From assembly GCA_023657465.1 (NCBI GenBank), contig JAGTJX010000002.1, forward strand, positions 1-64,000: a stretch of 64,000 nt of DNA, in the 5' to 3' direction. Of this stretch, positions 63,745-64,000 are shown in pieces. Every line of letters starts with the position of its first letter. Position 1 is the first letter of the stretch. The position numbers and the translations under genes were made by a program. Under the pieces are notes generated by a model. That model did no database searches. It was given only the letters and a program-made list of their open reading frames with translations, and had not been told where the DNA came from. This DNA is from Lysobacteraceae bacterium (lineage in GTDB: Bacteria > Bdellovibrionota > UBA1018 > JAGTJX01).

Positions 63745-64000
63745 ATGAAGCGACGGATCGCTGTGTTTTTGGATGCGGATATTAAAAAAGAAACCTTTTC
63801 GTTTGATGAACTAGTGATCAGAACCAAGGAGGTGTTCGATAAAAACGGAATGCCAGCAGTGATAACGCTGATTTTAGAGTGGATGGATGGTGATCTCTGT
63901 GACTCACTGACAGGAGTGCAGACAAAAGAGTCATTAGCGAGCATCAACGTAAAACCCTGCTGTAAAACTCCCTACTTTGTCAGATCGAGCAGAGAACCAA
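63745..64000 (+). CDS. Unrecognised protein, cut by the window end
   Basis: ATG 63745 follows GGAGGA; the frame is open through the last base, giving 85 codons. It starts MKRRIAVFLDADIKKETFSF and later reads VKPCCKTPYFVRSSREP. No family is recognised from this part. The Cys pair followed by a basic segment could be an N-terminal zinc-binding region, but this is not enough for a call. Confidence 0.5.
   Translation, partial: MKRRIAVFLDADIKKETFSFDELVIRTKEVFDKNGMPAVITLILEWMDGDLCDSLTGVQTKESLASINVKPCCKTPYFVRSSREP

Overview
The window looks like the chromosome of a Gram-negative bacterium. It carries LPS inner-core heptose genes (an rfaE1-type kinase and a GT9 heptosyltransferase), several signal-peptidase-II lipoproteins and outer-membrane barrels. 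The EF-G is of the mitochondrial-EFG1-like (spdEFG1) type known from spirochaetes, planctomycetes and delta-proteobacteria. With the secreted repeat proteins and FecR/TPR genes, this suggests a Bdellovibrionota or other delta-proteobacteria-like lineage. That placement is an inference; no rRNA or tRNA gene is visible.

Layout. 1-4350: tail of a mutS2-like gene, then two genes broken by frameshifts (a prolyl oligopeptidase and a secreted NlpC/P60-like protein), then a BrnA antitoxin whose BrnT toxin survives only as a 3' scrap. 4535-9015: fusA with a terminator overlapping its stop codon, a small secreted protein, and a GT-C membrane glycosyltransferase. 9069-13721: a three-level nest of insertion sequences (an IS481-like remnant split by an IS3-like element, itself split by an IS66-like element), with target duplications CGAT and TATGAACA still readable. 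14137-20742: a 2201-residue secreted lipoprotein-like protein with 11 Ig-like repeats, one fibronectin-III-like unit and about 1200 residues of cysteine-rich repeats, probably made from a leaderless transcript. 20814-28152: secreted and OMP-like genes, secG, a Fic gene with an in-frame internal deletion, then tpiA, pgk, gapA and an M42-like peptidase on the minus strand.

28206-35891 (plus strand): a TPR/beta-barrel protein, a FecR-domain protein and a lipoprotein that look like one unit, then a PolX/PHP protein whose polymerase active site is lost, and a GAF/PAS histidine kinase. 35899-40812 (minus): thrS without a TGS domain, an HD phosphohydrolase, an SDR and an RluA-type pseudouridine synthase. 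40979-50252 (plus): a lipoprotein, rimI, an S41 peptidase lipoprotein, queD, queC, a DUF366-like gene, hisC, cmk, a GT9 heptosyltransferase and rfaE1. 50256-58120 (minus): OMP, lipoprotein, purE, purK, a DUF503/YlxP-like gene, ilvE, a PEP synthase regulatory kinase, miaA and mutL. 58262-64000: a HAD-UbiA fusion, a second GT-C glycosyltransferase, small secreted proteins, a fragment of another small gene, and two unrecognised plus-strand genes, the last running off the window.

Housekeeping operons are compact, often with 4-bp ATGA overlaps. Most signs of decay and transfer fall in three places: the left 4.4 kb, the IS nest, and the fic remnant lying between tpiA and secG. The best candidates for an undescribed system are the TPR-barrel/FecR/lipoprotein cluster (28206-31871), which resembles Slam-type surface-lipoprotein export in architecture, and the giant cysteine-rich surface protein.
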